From assembly GCA_963693315.1 (NCBI GenBank), contig OY856186.1, positions 386,795,222 to 386,859,221 of the forward strand: 64,000 nt of DNA, written 5' to 3'. The stretch is from Diogma glabrata (taxonomy: Eukaryota > Arthropoda > Insecta > Diptera > Cylindrotomidae). A program made the translations under genes and the position numbers. Position 1 is the first letter of the stretch. Each line of letters starts with the position of its first letter. Below, in pieces: positions 13,685-25,516 of the stretch. The notes under the pieces are model-generated. The model did not search any database and was not told where the DNA came from. It saw only the letters and a list, made by a program, of their open reading frames with translations.

Positions 13685-16555
13685 TTATTGTTGGGACGCT
13701 TTTTTAATCATTCTATCTAATGGTGCCCTTTCTACATGACCAAACCATCTAATCCGGTTAGATTTAATGAATCCGATTACATCACAGCCTCCAAGAAGCT
13801 GTCTGATTTCATGATTCACTTGGACTCTATACTGATTTTCAGCAACTTTACATGGACCATAAATTGTTCGTACGACTTTCCTCTCGAATGTTGATAGAAT
13901 TCTACAATCAGAGGAAGTCAGTGTCCAGCTTTCGCTTCCAAAGGTAAGCACAGGTCAGATTAATGCTTTGTAAAGTGTGAGTTTGCACGACTGCGAAAGA
14001 TGTTTGGATCGCAAAAGTTTTGAGTATGCGTAGAAAACTCTGTATGAGGCAGAGACACGGGCTTTAATATCTGCCTGCATGTCATTTGACGATGTTATTA
14101 CAGACCCGAGGTATTTGAAGTTTTCTACACGTTCTACTTCATAGTCGCCAGTATTCAGATTGCCGGGAGGTATATTCCTGGATGTTGTTAAAAGTTTAGA
14201 CTTGCCGGTGTTAATGCATAATCCAAGTCGTTTAGCATTTCTTTCAAGCTGAGAGAGACTATCCTTAATATCGCTTGGTCTACGTCCGAGAAGCGCAATA
14301 TCATCTGCGTAGCCAAGAATTTGACTGGATTTGTTAAATATACAGTTTTGTGTCTCAATTCGGCTTTTTCTTATCGCGTACTCAAGCGTCAAATTAAATA
14401 GTACGGGCGCGAGTGCATCACCTTGTCGAACACCTGATGTTATATCAAAAGAGTCAGAAACTGACCCTTCGATTACTATTCTACAGTTTGATCCCAATGT
14501 TGTGAGTTTACACAGAGAAACAAGTTTCGCTGGAATACCAAGGCATATGAGTGCAGACCAGAGGTTGTCACGGATGATGCTATCATATGCCTGCCGGAAA
14601 TCAACGTAGAGCTGGTGAATGCTGATGTTGTACTCCCAACATTTTTCCAGAATCATCCTTAAGGTAAAACATTGATCTGTGGTTGAACGTTTGGGACGAA
14701 AACCACACTGATAGTCGCCGATGATAGGTTCGGCGAACTGGATGAGCCGAGTGAGTACGACATTAGCTAATATTTTATATGCAGTGTTCAACAGTACGAT
14801 TCCACGATAATTCGCACACTTTAGGCGGTCACATTTTTAAGTAGCGGAACAATGAGAGTTGTTTTCCATTCAGCAGGTAGTTCTTCCTGGTACCAGATTG
14901 CAAGAATCAGATCATATACACGTGAGACCAGAGCTGCTCTTCCATTCTTAAATAGTTCTGCAGGGATTTCATCAATACCTTGTGATTTGCCATTTTGTAA
15001 TTTTTTGATGGCAGCTTCCACTTCTTCTATTGTTGGGTAAGGGACAAAAATCTTCTCACTTGATGGAGCAATTGCTCTAATAGGATGAACTTCATTCGTC
15101 CTATTCTGTAGGTCTTGAAAGTGGGATCGCCATACTTTCAGCACATCACGTTCACTTGTTGTAAGCTCGTTGTTTTCATTTTTGATGGGTGTAGATCTTG
15201 GGTGGAAATCTTTTGTCAGATTTCGTGCATTGGCAAAACACTCTTTCGAATTTCGATTAGCCGCATGTTGGTTGATGTTTTCGATACAGCTCTTCATGTG
15301 TTCGCGTTTCTTTTTCCGTAGGAGTTTTGCTGAGGCTTTTCTGGCGCATAGATAATCAGTTTGGGAGCTTCGGGTTTTTCTTGTTAACGATTTTTCTCGC
15401 AGTTTTTGTTTGTGCTCAACGCTTTCGCGGCACTCGTCATCAAACCATTCGTTACGTGATTTCAGTGGTCGTTTTTCGATTGTAGTTTGTGCTGCGGATA
15501 TGATGGTTGATTGAAGCGTTTGCCATTCTTCTTGTATGTTTAATGGCATCTCAGATGGGATGTCATGCTCTTCTATGCTTTGCGTTACAATTTCCTGATA
15601 TCTATTCAGTGTTTCCAGGTGTTTAAATGCTTAGACATTCCAGCGCACGGTCTTTTTTGCTTGCCTATTAAAGATGATAAGATGATAATTTGCACTTATA
15701 CTTAAAGATGACAAGCATATGATCGGTGTCCATATCAGCACCTTTGCATGATCGAACGTCAGTTACACTTGTAGAGTGTCTCTTAGAAATAATGACGTGA
15801 TCGATTTGATTTTCAGTTCTTCCATTGTTTGATTTCCACGTTGCTTTGTGGATTCTCTTATGAGGAAAGAAAGTGCTAGAAATTACTAGATTATACATCA
15901 TAGCCAGTTCAGCTGCGCGAAAGCCGTTATTGTTACTAGTATGATGCAAGCTGTTAGGGCCGACATGTGTTTTAAGTTCTGCACTTCTACCAATTTGCGC
16001 ATTGAAGTCACCTACCACGATTTTTATATCGTGCCGCGGGATGTTATTGATGACTTCTTCGAGTTCTAGGAAGAACAGATCTTTAATGTCATCTGCTTTG
16101 TCTTCAGTAAGTGCATGAACATTGACAACCGTTACATTAAATTTTTGCGTGCGGATTCTCACTGTGCATATCCGGATACTAATTGGGCAAAAGTCGATAA
16201 CATGTTGATTCACGCGACTTTGTATGAGAAAGCCAACTCCAAATTCTCCTCCGTTTTCATGACCGCAATAGTAGAGAGTGTATCCCTTGGCTGTTTCGTG
16301 GATTCCCCTCCCTGGCCATCTTAGTTCTTGTAACGCCACTATATCTAGTGTATAGCTACCGATTTGGTTTGTAAGTTTTAGTAGATCTCCTGGTCTTCTG
16401 AGGCTTAGCACGTTCCAGGTTCCCATTTTTAAATCGTAGTCCGTGTACAGGTTCCGAGGTCGTTCTAATAATGAATCCGAGATAATCCGAGGCCTGTGCA
16501 CAGAATTCATGACAAGTAATTTTTTACGGAAATGGGGTGTTAGCCCTTCGCCCAA
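13685..16555 (-). pseudogene. RTE endonuclease-reverse transcriptase polyprotein, broken
   Basis: The endonuclease (16555-15668) shows MGTWNVLSL, ALQELRWPG, VVGDFNAQIG and QIDHVIIS...DTDHMLV, the full APE-type set including catalytic Asp/Asn and the final DH. The connector lies at 15549-14821 (ending TTLIVPLLKN). The RT (14791-13955) has NTAYKILANVV, GFRPKRSTTDQ, LYVDFRQAYDS, SGVRQGDALAPVLF and catalytic GYADDIALLG. The C-terminal part (13951-13685) has SNRIRWFGHVERAP, the W-GH-R motif of RTE proteins. Lesions: a stop and frameshift between endonuclease and connector (15600-15668), a 1-nt frameshift in an A-run near 14836-14841, and a TGA at 13952-13954. Otherwise well preserved, so a fairly recent but dead copy. 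Confidence 0.85.
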
Positions 16556-16609
16556 CCCTAATTTTCGTGAATGGGTTCGTTCTGCTTCTTAAGGTCACCA
16601 GAAACAACC

Positions 16610-16771
16610 TTTTTACACGTTTATATAGCGAGCCGCTTGATCCAAGACAGACGCCCACTTCAAGCCGCCCCTAACATGGAGAACAGACGCTTTCTACACG
16701 TCTATATAGCGAGCCGCTTGATCCAAGACAGACGCCCGCTCCAAGCCGCCCCTAACATGGAGAACAGACGC
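16610..16771 (-). repeat. Two 81-bp tandem repeats in the RTE 5' UTR
   Basis: Units 16610-16690 and 16691-16771 differ at only a few positions. On the minus strand they lie upstream of the endonuclease, and each contains CGCTCGCTATATAGACGTG, a TATA-like core. Iterated 5' monomers commonly serve as internal promoters in LINEs; promoter function here is inference. Confidence 0.75.
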
Positions 16772-17340
16772 TTGAGTTGCATTGGTTTTGTGGCGCCAAT
16801 GACTCGCCATGGAGCAGAATCATAGAGTATAAGCAGTATTTACTCTGCCCCTCTCAACTACACCAACCTAATTCTGTTAGCGTTACCCAGGTAGCACGGC
16901 GTGGACGTAGAATTTCGGATTTCACTACCCTCGTCGCAGTCAACTTTAAAAAACTTTTAAAGTACTTTGTACTTCGTTCTCTGTCCGTGCACAGCATTGA
17001 GGCTTCTGTATGGTCATTTTGAATAATGATGACAGTTTATCAAGGATTTCCATTGATAGTGGAACCGCCATTAGAGTATCCCGTTCGAGAAAGTCGTAAA
17101 CCTCCTTGAGAGGTAGAGAAGTATGTTGACCGCTCGATATTCAAAATCATCCTTGAATCAAAGTTCATCTATGGTACCTCAACCTTGCCAGAACCACACT
17201 TATATACTCGAAATAGTTGTACAGTAAAAGGACTGATTTTGGTTAGGAAATAGACTTATAACCGTCCTGTTTTAAACGGGACAGACTATTTCGGTAGTTG
17301 AATATCTCGTGTTCCGACGCTACTATGAACAAGACTTTGT

Positions 17341-17898
17341 TTGTATCGTTTCGTTAAAAACGAATTCTTGTGTGAAAAATGTTGTCTGACAAAGTATTAA
17401 AATTCACAAAAGTCTGACCTTTTTGTGAAATGAATTACATTATAAATTATATTGTATTTATTTTATTGTATAAATTATATTATATTTACATTATAAATTA
17501 TTATTCAATTATAAGACATCCGGTTTGACCACCCCTGAATTATGTTAAACTATTCCCATTCTTAGCTGCACAAGTTAGAGAATTATGAAAAATAGGCCGC
17601 TCTCTAACTCTTTAGGTAAATTTTAATAGTAGATTCTTGTATGAGCTTAGAATGAAGACAATTCTTCACGGGGATGAAGTTTCCCGGAACGAGCGTAGCG
17701 AGTGGATGGAATCATCCGAGTGAAGAATTGCCATCATCCTAAGCGAATACAAGATGCTATTTTATCCACAACTGCAAAATATTTCGTTAATTTCCAGTTT
17801 TCCTGCAAAAGTTTGTATCGCCATATTGAAATAAATAAATCAAAGATAGCAAAAAAAAAACAAAACAAAACAAGTTTGTTGTTTATTTTATATTTTAT
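17341..17898. other. AT-rich spacer with a hairpin
   Basis: Contains repeated TATAAATTATATT phrases (17440-17500) and an imperfect hairpin with arms at about 17631-17678 and 17718-17756 (GAAGAATTG core, outer AAGCGAATACAAG). No gene seen. Confidence 0.5.
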
Positions 17899-18747
17899 AT
17901 ATGGGCTATTATTTTGAAAACGTACATCGAAAAAAAACAACTATCTTTTAAAAATCTGCAATTTTGATATTTTGTTGGTATTGACGAAAGGAAAAAAGTA
18001 ATTTCTGCTTTTATTTTTTGTGTACTCTGAATCGGAGTTATGCGCGGTTGAATTTTGAGGCTTTTTCACGTAGTTTTTGGTAATGGTGGCAATGTTTTGT
18101 GAATAGGTGCCACAAATTTCATCCGACTTACGTATATTTTTGCAAGTAAAAAGGAAAATAATTGAATAATTGAAATAAGTAAGTTTAAAATTAATAACTT
18201 TTCTCTTTTCCGCTAGGTGGCGCGTAAAACCTTGCTTTACTTCAAAGCTCATATCTCAAAAAGTAGGCTTTTTTTTTTGTTTTTCACAAATTTTAAAGTA
18301 AACATATGCAGCTATGAAATTGAGAAATAAAAAGTCAGCAATTCAATATGGATTTTTTCTTACGATTTTTTAAAGTTTGGTATATGAAAAATTCACATGT
18401 GTTTTTTTATTAAGTTAATAATCCTGTACTAAATGTGGATCTAATAAATTAAACATTTCATATTTTAACACCTGCAATAAATTTGAACCATTTTTTGTGC
18501 ATTTCTGATTGAGAAACAGGTTTTTATTCAGAATAAGAATTGGAGATCCCAATGATCGAAGATTTTGTTATAATTTCAACATCACCAACACTAACATTAG
18601 AAAAAAACATTAAAAAAATATTTTTCCTATAAACATTATAATTTAATCAATATTATAAATAAATACATTAAAAAATTAATTTATATATTTTTTTTGCCTT
18701 TAAAATGAAATATTTATGATCATCAGAAAAAGAAAACATTTTGGCAA

Positions 18748-19773
18748 TTATTTTATCGGGTGTAGTGTTATCCGGTAAAAAACAGTGGAATCCTTGAGTT
18801 CTTTGTTTTCTTCCAAGAGCATTTCGTAGATGTCGGTGAGGGTCCATAACACCAACCGCTTTGATTTCTTAATTTTTGTCGATCCTTCTGTAATAGTAAC
18901 AACATCTTTAAGGCCAGGCATTGTTCTACTAATTTCCTCTGATAAGAAGTATGTTTGAATTTGTTTTACTATATTTTGTGACAAACTGTGCACTTGTTTG
19001 CTTTGAGGCCAAGTGTAAGGACCTACTGTTTCCAACAGATCCATGGCGAATTCTACCAGTCGTCTTGATGCATTAAATTCATCCTGGATACGTTGATTTG
19101 ATCAAAATTTACGTGGTAGAGTTGTCAACTAAAACACTTGTTTTGATTTACAGCTGGCATCTTTAAACTCTTTTTTAAGGTTCCTAAGCCATGATGTATA
19201 TTCACATTCCTCGTTTGGTGATAACACTTTAACTGAATCTACTTGAAATATTCTTTGACTTATTGCCGATGTGACACTTGCAATTTTTTTATAACTTCCT
19301 GTTGTAATATGATTTTGTTTGATAGGAGATTCGGCTAACCTTCCAAGAACATTGTTAATATCTTCTAAAATGTCATTAAGTAGTTCAGGAACTGGTGGAG
19401 ATAAAGTATCAACCGAAACTGGTGATGGATCTAAAGATGCTGGAGGTATTTGAATATTTTCGTTCGTTGGAACAGTTTCAACATCCTGATTTATAGAAAT
19501 AATTTCACTATCGATAGTTTCCGAACATGAAAGCTGCTGTATAGAAAATATTAGTTGCATATGAATTTTTATTCATTTTAATAAAATAATTCAATTTACC
19601 TTATTTTTATAGATATAAGTGCGACATGTTTCACATATAAACTGGTCATCACGCAAAGTAAAATTTAGGGTCGCAGCTTTTTGAATAACAGCTGGTGTGA
19701 CCAGTTTCACATTTTTTTATGTCCGCTGATGATTTTTGAGACCGTACAAGTTACAGCACAATTTGAAAGGCAT
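18748..19773 (-). pseudogene. Two-exon transposon-encoded protein, broken and truncated
   Basis: Exon 1 (19773-19600) begins ATG and encodes a Cys-rich start (MPFKLCCNLYGLKNH, later CETCRTYIYK), with one in-frame stop. A 63-nt intron (19599-19537) has GT...CAG borders. Exon 2 (19536-18748) continues in frame, with two stops near 19110-19135. It contains RIQDEFNASRRLVEFA and then YFLSEEISRTMPGLKDVV followed by KSKRLVLWTLTDIYEML. The last two resemble a block (F-x-x-D-D-I-S-R-x-x-P-G-K-K-D...KRLVLxNLxEVYxxF) that I recall from uncharacterised transposon ORFs in insects, fish and cnidarians. The protein stops short of the rest of that family's length. Its location between the long inverted repeats makes it the element's own gene, now dead. 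Confidence 0.6.
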
Positions 19774-19847
19774 TTCTATTACTATCTTTTCTAAACGTTA
19801 TGTCTTCTAAATATTTTGGAATATAATTGATTATAAGGCAATCCAAT

Positions 19848-20014
<167 letters not shown>

Positions 20015-20942
20015 CTTGAAATAGTTTTGACATAGGTAGAATCAGGTAAAATTAGGTAGGTACAATTTAATATATTTTGATTGGATGCAAGTATAATTTG
20101 GTCAAAAACCGTTTGTGGGCGTCATTAGAAATTTTAAATGTTAAAATTATGAGCCTCTAATAAGATTTTAATTAGTAAAAAGGGGATGAATAGACATTTT
20201 TTAAAATGAATAAACATTTTACACACCCTTTTAATAATTTAAATTCCTTTATTTTACCACTTAACTTAAATTAATTTTTAATAAGTTTTTAACCATTTAA
20301 CCGCACAGAAAATGGTTTAAATTTATTGTAGGTGTTAAAATATGAAATGTTTAATTTATTAGATCCACATTTAGTACAGGATTATTAACTTAATAAAAAA
20401 ACACATGTGAATTTTTCATATACCAAACTTTAAAAAATCGTAAGAAAAAATCCATATTGAATTGCTGACTTTTTATTTCTCAATTTCATAGCTGCATATG
20501 TTTACTTTAAAATTTGTGAAAAACAAAAAAAAAAAGCCTACTTTTTGAGATATGAGCTTTGAAGTAAACCAAGGTTTTACGCGCCGCCTAGCGGAAAAGA
20601 GAAAAGTTATTAATTTTAAACTTGCTTATTTCAATTATTCAATTATTTTCCTTTTTACTTGCAAAAATATACGTAAGTCGGATGAAATTTGTGGCACCTA
20701 TTCACAAAACATTGCCACCATTACCAAAAACTACGTGAAAAAGCCTCAAAATTCAACCGCGCATAACTCCGATTCAGAGTACACAAAAAATAAAAGCAGA
20801 AATTACTTTTTTCCTTTTGTTAATACCAACAATATATCAAAATTTCAGATTTTTTAAAAATCACAAATTTAAAAATCAACAAAAAAATGTACGTTTTCAA
20901 AATAATAGCCCATATGTATTGTTCTTGTTGTAATGTAACCTG

Positions 20943-22459
20943 TGTGACAGCGTTGCTGATCAAAGTTTTATATTATTAGTAAAAGAAATGAGAGAAGAAA
21001 TGAGATTGTTGTTCATTGTTGCAACAACTTGTGCAACATGTAGCATCATCTAACATATTCTTATTTTGGACTAACCTAAGGTGCGTTCGATTTGACTGAA
21101 GCAACTGAATCAACTGAAAAATTGAATGCAATTGTTGTTGTTTTTTCAGTTGTTTCAGTCAAATCGAACGCACCTCTATTTAATTCTTTTTTTTCAATCC
21201 TGTTGTTTCTCTAGTTATTTCATTTTAATTATTTGTTTTAATTACGAGTTTGATCGATTTTTCTCCCACCCATATTTTTTCTAAACATATGATATTGCGT
21301 TTGGAAGATTATAGGCTTAAATAAATTTTATTCCGAATATAATTTTAGTCTTCTTTCCTTGATTTTATAAAATACAATTTGTTTAATAAAAGTTAAAGTT
21401 AATAAAAGTGTTAAATTTAAATATAATATCAAATACCTACCGTGGAAAATAAATTGGTAAAATAGTTTCAAGTGAAACGTGAAACATTTGAGGTTCTACG
21501 TGAGCGTTATACGAATACGATTCAGATTGTTTCAGTTTTAATAACAGAGTATAATCGCGAATCAAACAGCGAACATAAACCGCATGTTAGGAAATTCAAT
21601 TAACGGATTTCAACGGAACATTTTTAATGACGTTCATGTAGATGTTCATATAGCGGACGTTCTTGTTAATAATATAATATTTTTTGCAAAGGTCAGGGAA
21701 AGGGGACACCAAATAAGAATTTCATTTATTTCTTTAATTAAATTACATAATAACAGGATTTTGAATTACAATAGATTTCGGTATTTTTAAATGGAAAATC
21801 AATCATTTATATCTTGTTTCCATAAATTATAAATTAATAATTTTTTGTGTTTTCACGAACATTTAATAATTTTTGAAATTTTCTAGTACAAATTAATATT
21901 TAAATAGTGAATTATATTATCCTTTTGACAGAACATAAAGAAAGTTTAGTTCTGGTAAGATTATATTATAATATTATTATATTCTTCTACATTTAAATCG
22001 ATTTATGTGTATACGCATGTTATTGTGCTTGTTTTACAGAACCTTTTTTTTGTGAGATATCACGTTTCAAGATAATTTTGATCATTTGATAATATTTGAT
22101 AATTTAGAATTAATACTTAAATAGAAATTAGTATTTTAAGTAAGTTCAAGTAATACATTTAGATATATTGATTGTTTTCAAATTTTTATATACTGTTAAA
22201 ATGAACTGCTAAAGTTTTATTTGAGTGGGTTGGTAACAGTCAGACGTGATGTGACGTGAAGCAGGCAAGATAACTTCCACTCCCCAGCAAGCCTCCTATT
22301 TTCCCAAAAATTTTTTCAGCAGCTCTTACAAGATCCTGAAACGATTGGACAAGACCCCCCCAAAACATGAGCTTAAGTCGGCAAATCGAGCTGTGTCCAG
22401 CTACAACTATTTTCAGGATTCTGATTGTGTGCCTGATTCTTGAATCTGGTAACATAACA
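20943..22459 (+). repeat. 5' LTR (1517 bp)
   Basis: Begins TGTGACAGCG and ends GGTAACATAACA. Relative to the 3' LTR it has a 97-bp palindromic insertion (21079-21175) and lacks a roughly 10-bp segment found in the 3' copy near 29281. The 68-codon frame at 21584-21790 is repeated in the other LTR and is not regarded as a gene. Confidence 0.93.
21079..21175. mobile_element. 97-bp MITE inserted in the 5' LTR only
   Basis: A near-perfect hairpin with ends AGGTGCGTTCGATTTGACTG and its mirror, flanked by CTA on both sides (21076-21078 and 21176-21178). The 3' LTR has a single CTA at the equivalent site, giving a precise empty-site control. The 3-bp duplication suggests a PIF/Harbinger-type source. 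Confidence 0.9.
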
Positions 22460-22460
22460 G

Positions 22461-22478
22461 TGGCGCCCAATGCAGCGG
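22461..22478 (+). promoter_or_regulatory. Primer-binding site, tRNA-Lys type
   Basis: One base after the 5' LTR lies TGGCGCCCAATGCAGCGG. Its first ten bases match the complement of an insect tRNA-Lys 3' end including CCA, the primer used by several Ty3/gypsy elements. The match decays after ten bases. Confidence 0.65.
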
Positions 22479-23344
22479 TTTTTCCTGTTTTCCAACTTCC
22501 CAAAATGGATTTTTTTTTATTGAGCATAGTTATTAATTATGATAATGAAATGTGCAATGTTATCTACAAATTCCTTTGTGTTTTGAGTGCATTTTAATTA
22601 AATTCATTATCGTATAATATAACAATATAAGATACTATTAGTATTTGTAATATTTTATTGGTTTTCCATATCGCGGTAGTTTCTAGGTTCATAATAACCT
22701 GTTCATGATTATAGATTTTATATTCATCATCCGAGTTCTATTGTTAGCATAATACTGGAAAACATATTTGGCTTTTATGAAATTTAAAAAAAAAGTATTA
22801 TACACAGATTTTTATCGCAAATCATTCCGTGCATAAACGACTTCGTTTTGTACGTTGAGGTGTTTCTACATTTACCTGATTTGATTTGTTTGTTAATTAA
22901 AAGTCTTTACCTACCCAATTCCTTATTCCCACTTGCCTTGCTTCGCTATGCATCAAGCCTGCGCTACCAATTCACTCTGGTATTCATTTAAACAATTTAT
23001 ATTATTTTATATATTTCTCGAGTGATTTTACAAATTCAAATCAACAAAATTTTTTTTGTTTTCCAAAATTATTTAAAAGTCTTTTATTGACTTATTTAGT
23101 TATTATAATTTATATTTGTTTCATAGATACATCACTAGTCTGGTAAGTGTATGATTACTTAGAAACCGTATTTAGGCTTAATTCATTCATATATATTACC
23201 AAGTAACTAGGTTGCGAATTTAGTTAGTTAAAATTATTTCTTTAAGCTATACCAATAAGAGTATTGGCTCTGATAGGATATTTTGATATTTAGAATATTA
23301 TTTTCTTCCCATATTTATTTCTTTGATAACTTAAAATAATCACA
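22479..23344 (+). other. Retrotransposon leader (5' UTR)
   Basis: About 870 bp of AT-rich sequence between the primer-binding site and the gag start; presumably holds packaging signals. No coding frame seen. Confidence 0.6.
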
Positions 23345-25516
23345 ATGAATTACGAACATTTAGAATCAGAAGAGATCAATCTCGAGTGTGAGGTCCGTGG
23401 TATCTATGGGGGATGGGGTGAGAAATTAAAACTATTGCGAATGAGATTGCAAGACGAAGAAAATAATGTAGCACAGGTACCAATGAAAGCGCACGAAGCA
23501 GCCCGCAAAGCACCGAAACGCGAGTTAAAGATTTGTGTAAATAAATTAGAAATCCTAAAAGATACCCTTGATATAATTTTACAGGGTGAAAACGAAAATA
23601 AAACCTCTAAACTAAAGCAATTACACTCTCGTCTGATCCATTTAAAGAATCGATTGAACAGAATGGTATTTTCTAAAACGGCTCGTGGTCCAGCTGAGAA
23701 ATTAATATTAATATGCGACAAATTCATAGAAATAATCAACAACTATCAGTCAGAATCAGGTAATCTGGAGGATTCAATCGGGTTTGTGAAAGAAATTCAT
23801 GTAGATCCAAGTGAGGTACTCTCCAGTATGCCCGATGATCCCGAACAACTACTGCAAATAGTAACTACTAATACGAACCCTGAAAGCGTACCTTCCTCTA
23901 TTATACCATGCCACAGCAAAACTCAAAATGTATCTCAACCCAAACCTCTTGTTCCAGATCAGTCTTCTACACCTACAAAACCAACCGAAAGAAGTCATAA
24001 TGCTATGAATTCGAGAGCACCTCCACACGGTAAACCTTCCGGTTCCAATGATGAAATCAGTCTTTCGAAGTTTGTAAGTCCAAGTTCTCCAATAAGTGGC
24101 GGGGAGCTATCATTTCTGTTAGAAAATATCGCTGATAGAATTCGTCAGCTAGGAAATCCGAACACAGCAGCTGGCATAGATCCTAAAACTCAACCTAACC
24201 CACAAGTACCAGCTCAAGGGTATTATGACCCAAAGTTAGCAACGCAATACAATCCTTTGGTACCTCCACCGGTTGTACCCAATTTTCAAGCAAGCCCACA
24301 ATTTTCACAACCTTCTTCTGGAAACCTAAACCAACCTCATGCTGCAATAGCTGGAATTAAATTGCCCAATGAAAATAAAGCTTACTTTCAACAAACCAAT
24401 CCACATGTCGTTGGGAGATCAGGAATTCCAAACCAATACCAGCAACCCCTCACTGAAAGTGGAAGAGCGGATAGGAACGCAATACCAATCGATAGGTGGA
24501 ATGTTAAGTTCGATGGCTCTGGAACAGGTAGTCAGGTGGAAAGATTCCTTTTCAGGGTTGACCATCTAGCAGAATCCTATGGTATCTCACATTCTAGACT
24601 GGTAACCGATATTAGTCTTCTGTTGCAAGGTTCGGCAGCTGAGTGGTATTGGTTGTACATGGAAAGCAATAAAGGAGTTGATTGGAAACAACTTCGTCAG
24701 GCTTTAGTCAAGCGGTTCCAAGATCGTAGAATAGATAGTGACGTCAGACGTGCATTAGAATCGCGCAAACAAAGACCAAAGGAGAATTTCTTGGATTTTT
24801 ATAATGCGATTCTGTCCATTTCATTATCGTTAAAGTATCAAATGTCTGATGAGTCCTTAATTGATATTTTGACAAGAAACATGCGAGTCGGGTTACAAGT
24901 TGCTCTTGCAGGACAAAATTTTATATCCGTTCCTATGCTGGTTAGTCAATGCGTGCAAATAGACGATACATGGAATAGGGTAGGATATGGGCATGAACAG
25001 GTTTTACAATCCATGAAACAGGTCAATGAAATAGAACATGGTGTTAATTCTAATTATGGACAGGATAGTCGCTATGAACCAACTTATATTCCAAATAGGC
25101 AACAGTGTTATGTCGATGAGAATTCACAGTATAATCCTGCACCACAGAGTTACGAAACAATATCAGAAATTCAAGGGTGGAAAAACCACAAACAAAATCC
25201 TCACTTTAATAAAAATCCCAAACCGATGAACAAATACGCGAGCAGTGCACCATTAATGTGTTGGAACTGCCTAATACCAGGTCACTTTTTTAAAAGCTGT
25301 CCAATTCCATTAAAGCGTAGGTTCTGTTTCGGATGTGGCCAGGTCGGCGTTCTGAAGCCACATTGCATGGCTTGTAATAATCCGGGAAACCCCAAGATGG
25401 AGGTGAAGGCGCCTGGGACTCATCATCTTCCGAAATACACAGTCATTCCCAGACCACAGGTAGAGGACGCAGCCACCGGCATATGTCCGGAATTCCATCA
25501 ACAACCACATTTTTAG
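23345..25516 (+). CDS. gag: Gag polyprotein of the Ty3/gypsy element
   Basis: 723 codons from ATG (context CACAATGA). The first 200 residues are charged and helix-prone. Residues about 200-370 are Pro/Gln/Asn-rich and probably disordered. The capsid region (about residues 390-540) has the retrotransposon Gag pattern: VERFLFRVDHLAESYGIS, LLLQGSAAEWYWLY, LRQALVKRFQDRRIDSDVRR, ENFLDFYNAILSI. Two zinc-knuckle-like motifs follow: CWNCLIPGHFFKSC (CX2CX4HX4C) and the shorter CFGCGQVGVLKPHCMAC. This protein would assemble the virus-like particle and bind RNA. The frame ends 135 nt after the -1 frameshift site, so most ribosomes would make Gag alone. Intact as far as can be seen. Confidence 0.9.
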   Translation: MNYEHLESEEINLECEVRGIYGGWGEKLKLLRMRLQDEENNVAQVPMKAHEAARKAPKRELKICVNKLEILKDTLDIILQGENENKTSKLKQLHSRLIHLKNRLNRMVFSKTARGPAEKLILICDKFIEIINNYQSESGNLEDSIGFVKEIHVDPSEVLSSMPDDPEQLLQIVTTNTNPESVPSSIIPCHSKTQNVSQPKPLVPDQSSTPTKPTERSHNAMNSRAPPHGKPSGSNDEISLSKFVSPSSPISGGELSFLLENIADRIRQLGNPNTAAGIDPKTQPNPQVPAQGYYDPKLATQYNPLVPPPVVPNFQASPQFSQPSSGNLNQPHAAIAGIKLPNENKAYFQQTNPHVVGRSGIPNQYQQPLTESGRADRNAIPIDRWNVKFDGSGTGSQVERFLFRVDHLAESYGISHSRLVTDISLLLQGSAAEWYWLYMESNKGVDWKQLRQALVKRFQDRRIDSDVRRALESRKQRPKENFLDFYNAILSISLSLKYQMSDESLIDILTRNMRVGLQVALAGQNFISVPMLVSQCVQIDDTWNRVGYGHEQVLQSMKQVNEIEHGVNSNYGQDSRYEPTYIPNRQQCYVDENSQYNPAPQSYETISEIQGWKNHKQNPHFNKNPKPMNKYASSAPLMCWNCLIPGHFFKSCPIPLKRRFCFGCGQVGVLKPHCMACNNPGNPKMEVKAPGTHHLPKYTVIPRPQVEDAATGICPEFHQQPHF
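25384..25390 (+). promoter_or_regulatory. -1 ribosomal frameshift site GGGAAAC
   Basis: In the gag frame the codons read CCG GGA AAC, so the heptamer is G GGA AAC, a canonical X XXY YYZ slippery sequence. The pol frame first becomes open at 25381, three bases upstream, and stays open through protease. A possible 6-bp stem (AAGATG 25394-25399 with CATCTT 25424-25429) lies just downstream. Position, frame and motif agree. Confidence 0.8.

Larger units (their letters stand above)
13504..17340 (-). mobile_element. RTE-clade LINE, nearly full length
   Basis: Read on the minus strand it has a 5' UTR (about 17340-16560) with an 81-bp tandem duplication, an APE-type endonuclease, a connector, an RT, and a C-terminal domain ending near 13520. 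It finishes in a short GA-repeat tail ((CT)n on the plus strand, 13502-13517). A microsatellite-like tail instead of poly(A) is typical of RTE elements. The 5' boundary is approximate: sequence typical of the 5' UTR runs to roughly 17300. Confidence 0.8.

Noticed and set aside
14331..16324. Plus-strand frames of 60-92 codons opposite the RTE polyprotein
   Set aside because: Antisense shadows of the minus-strand coding sequence.
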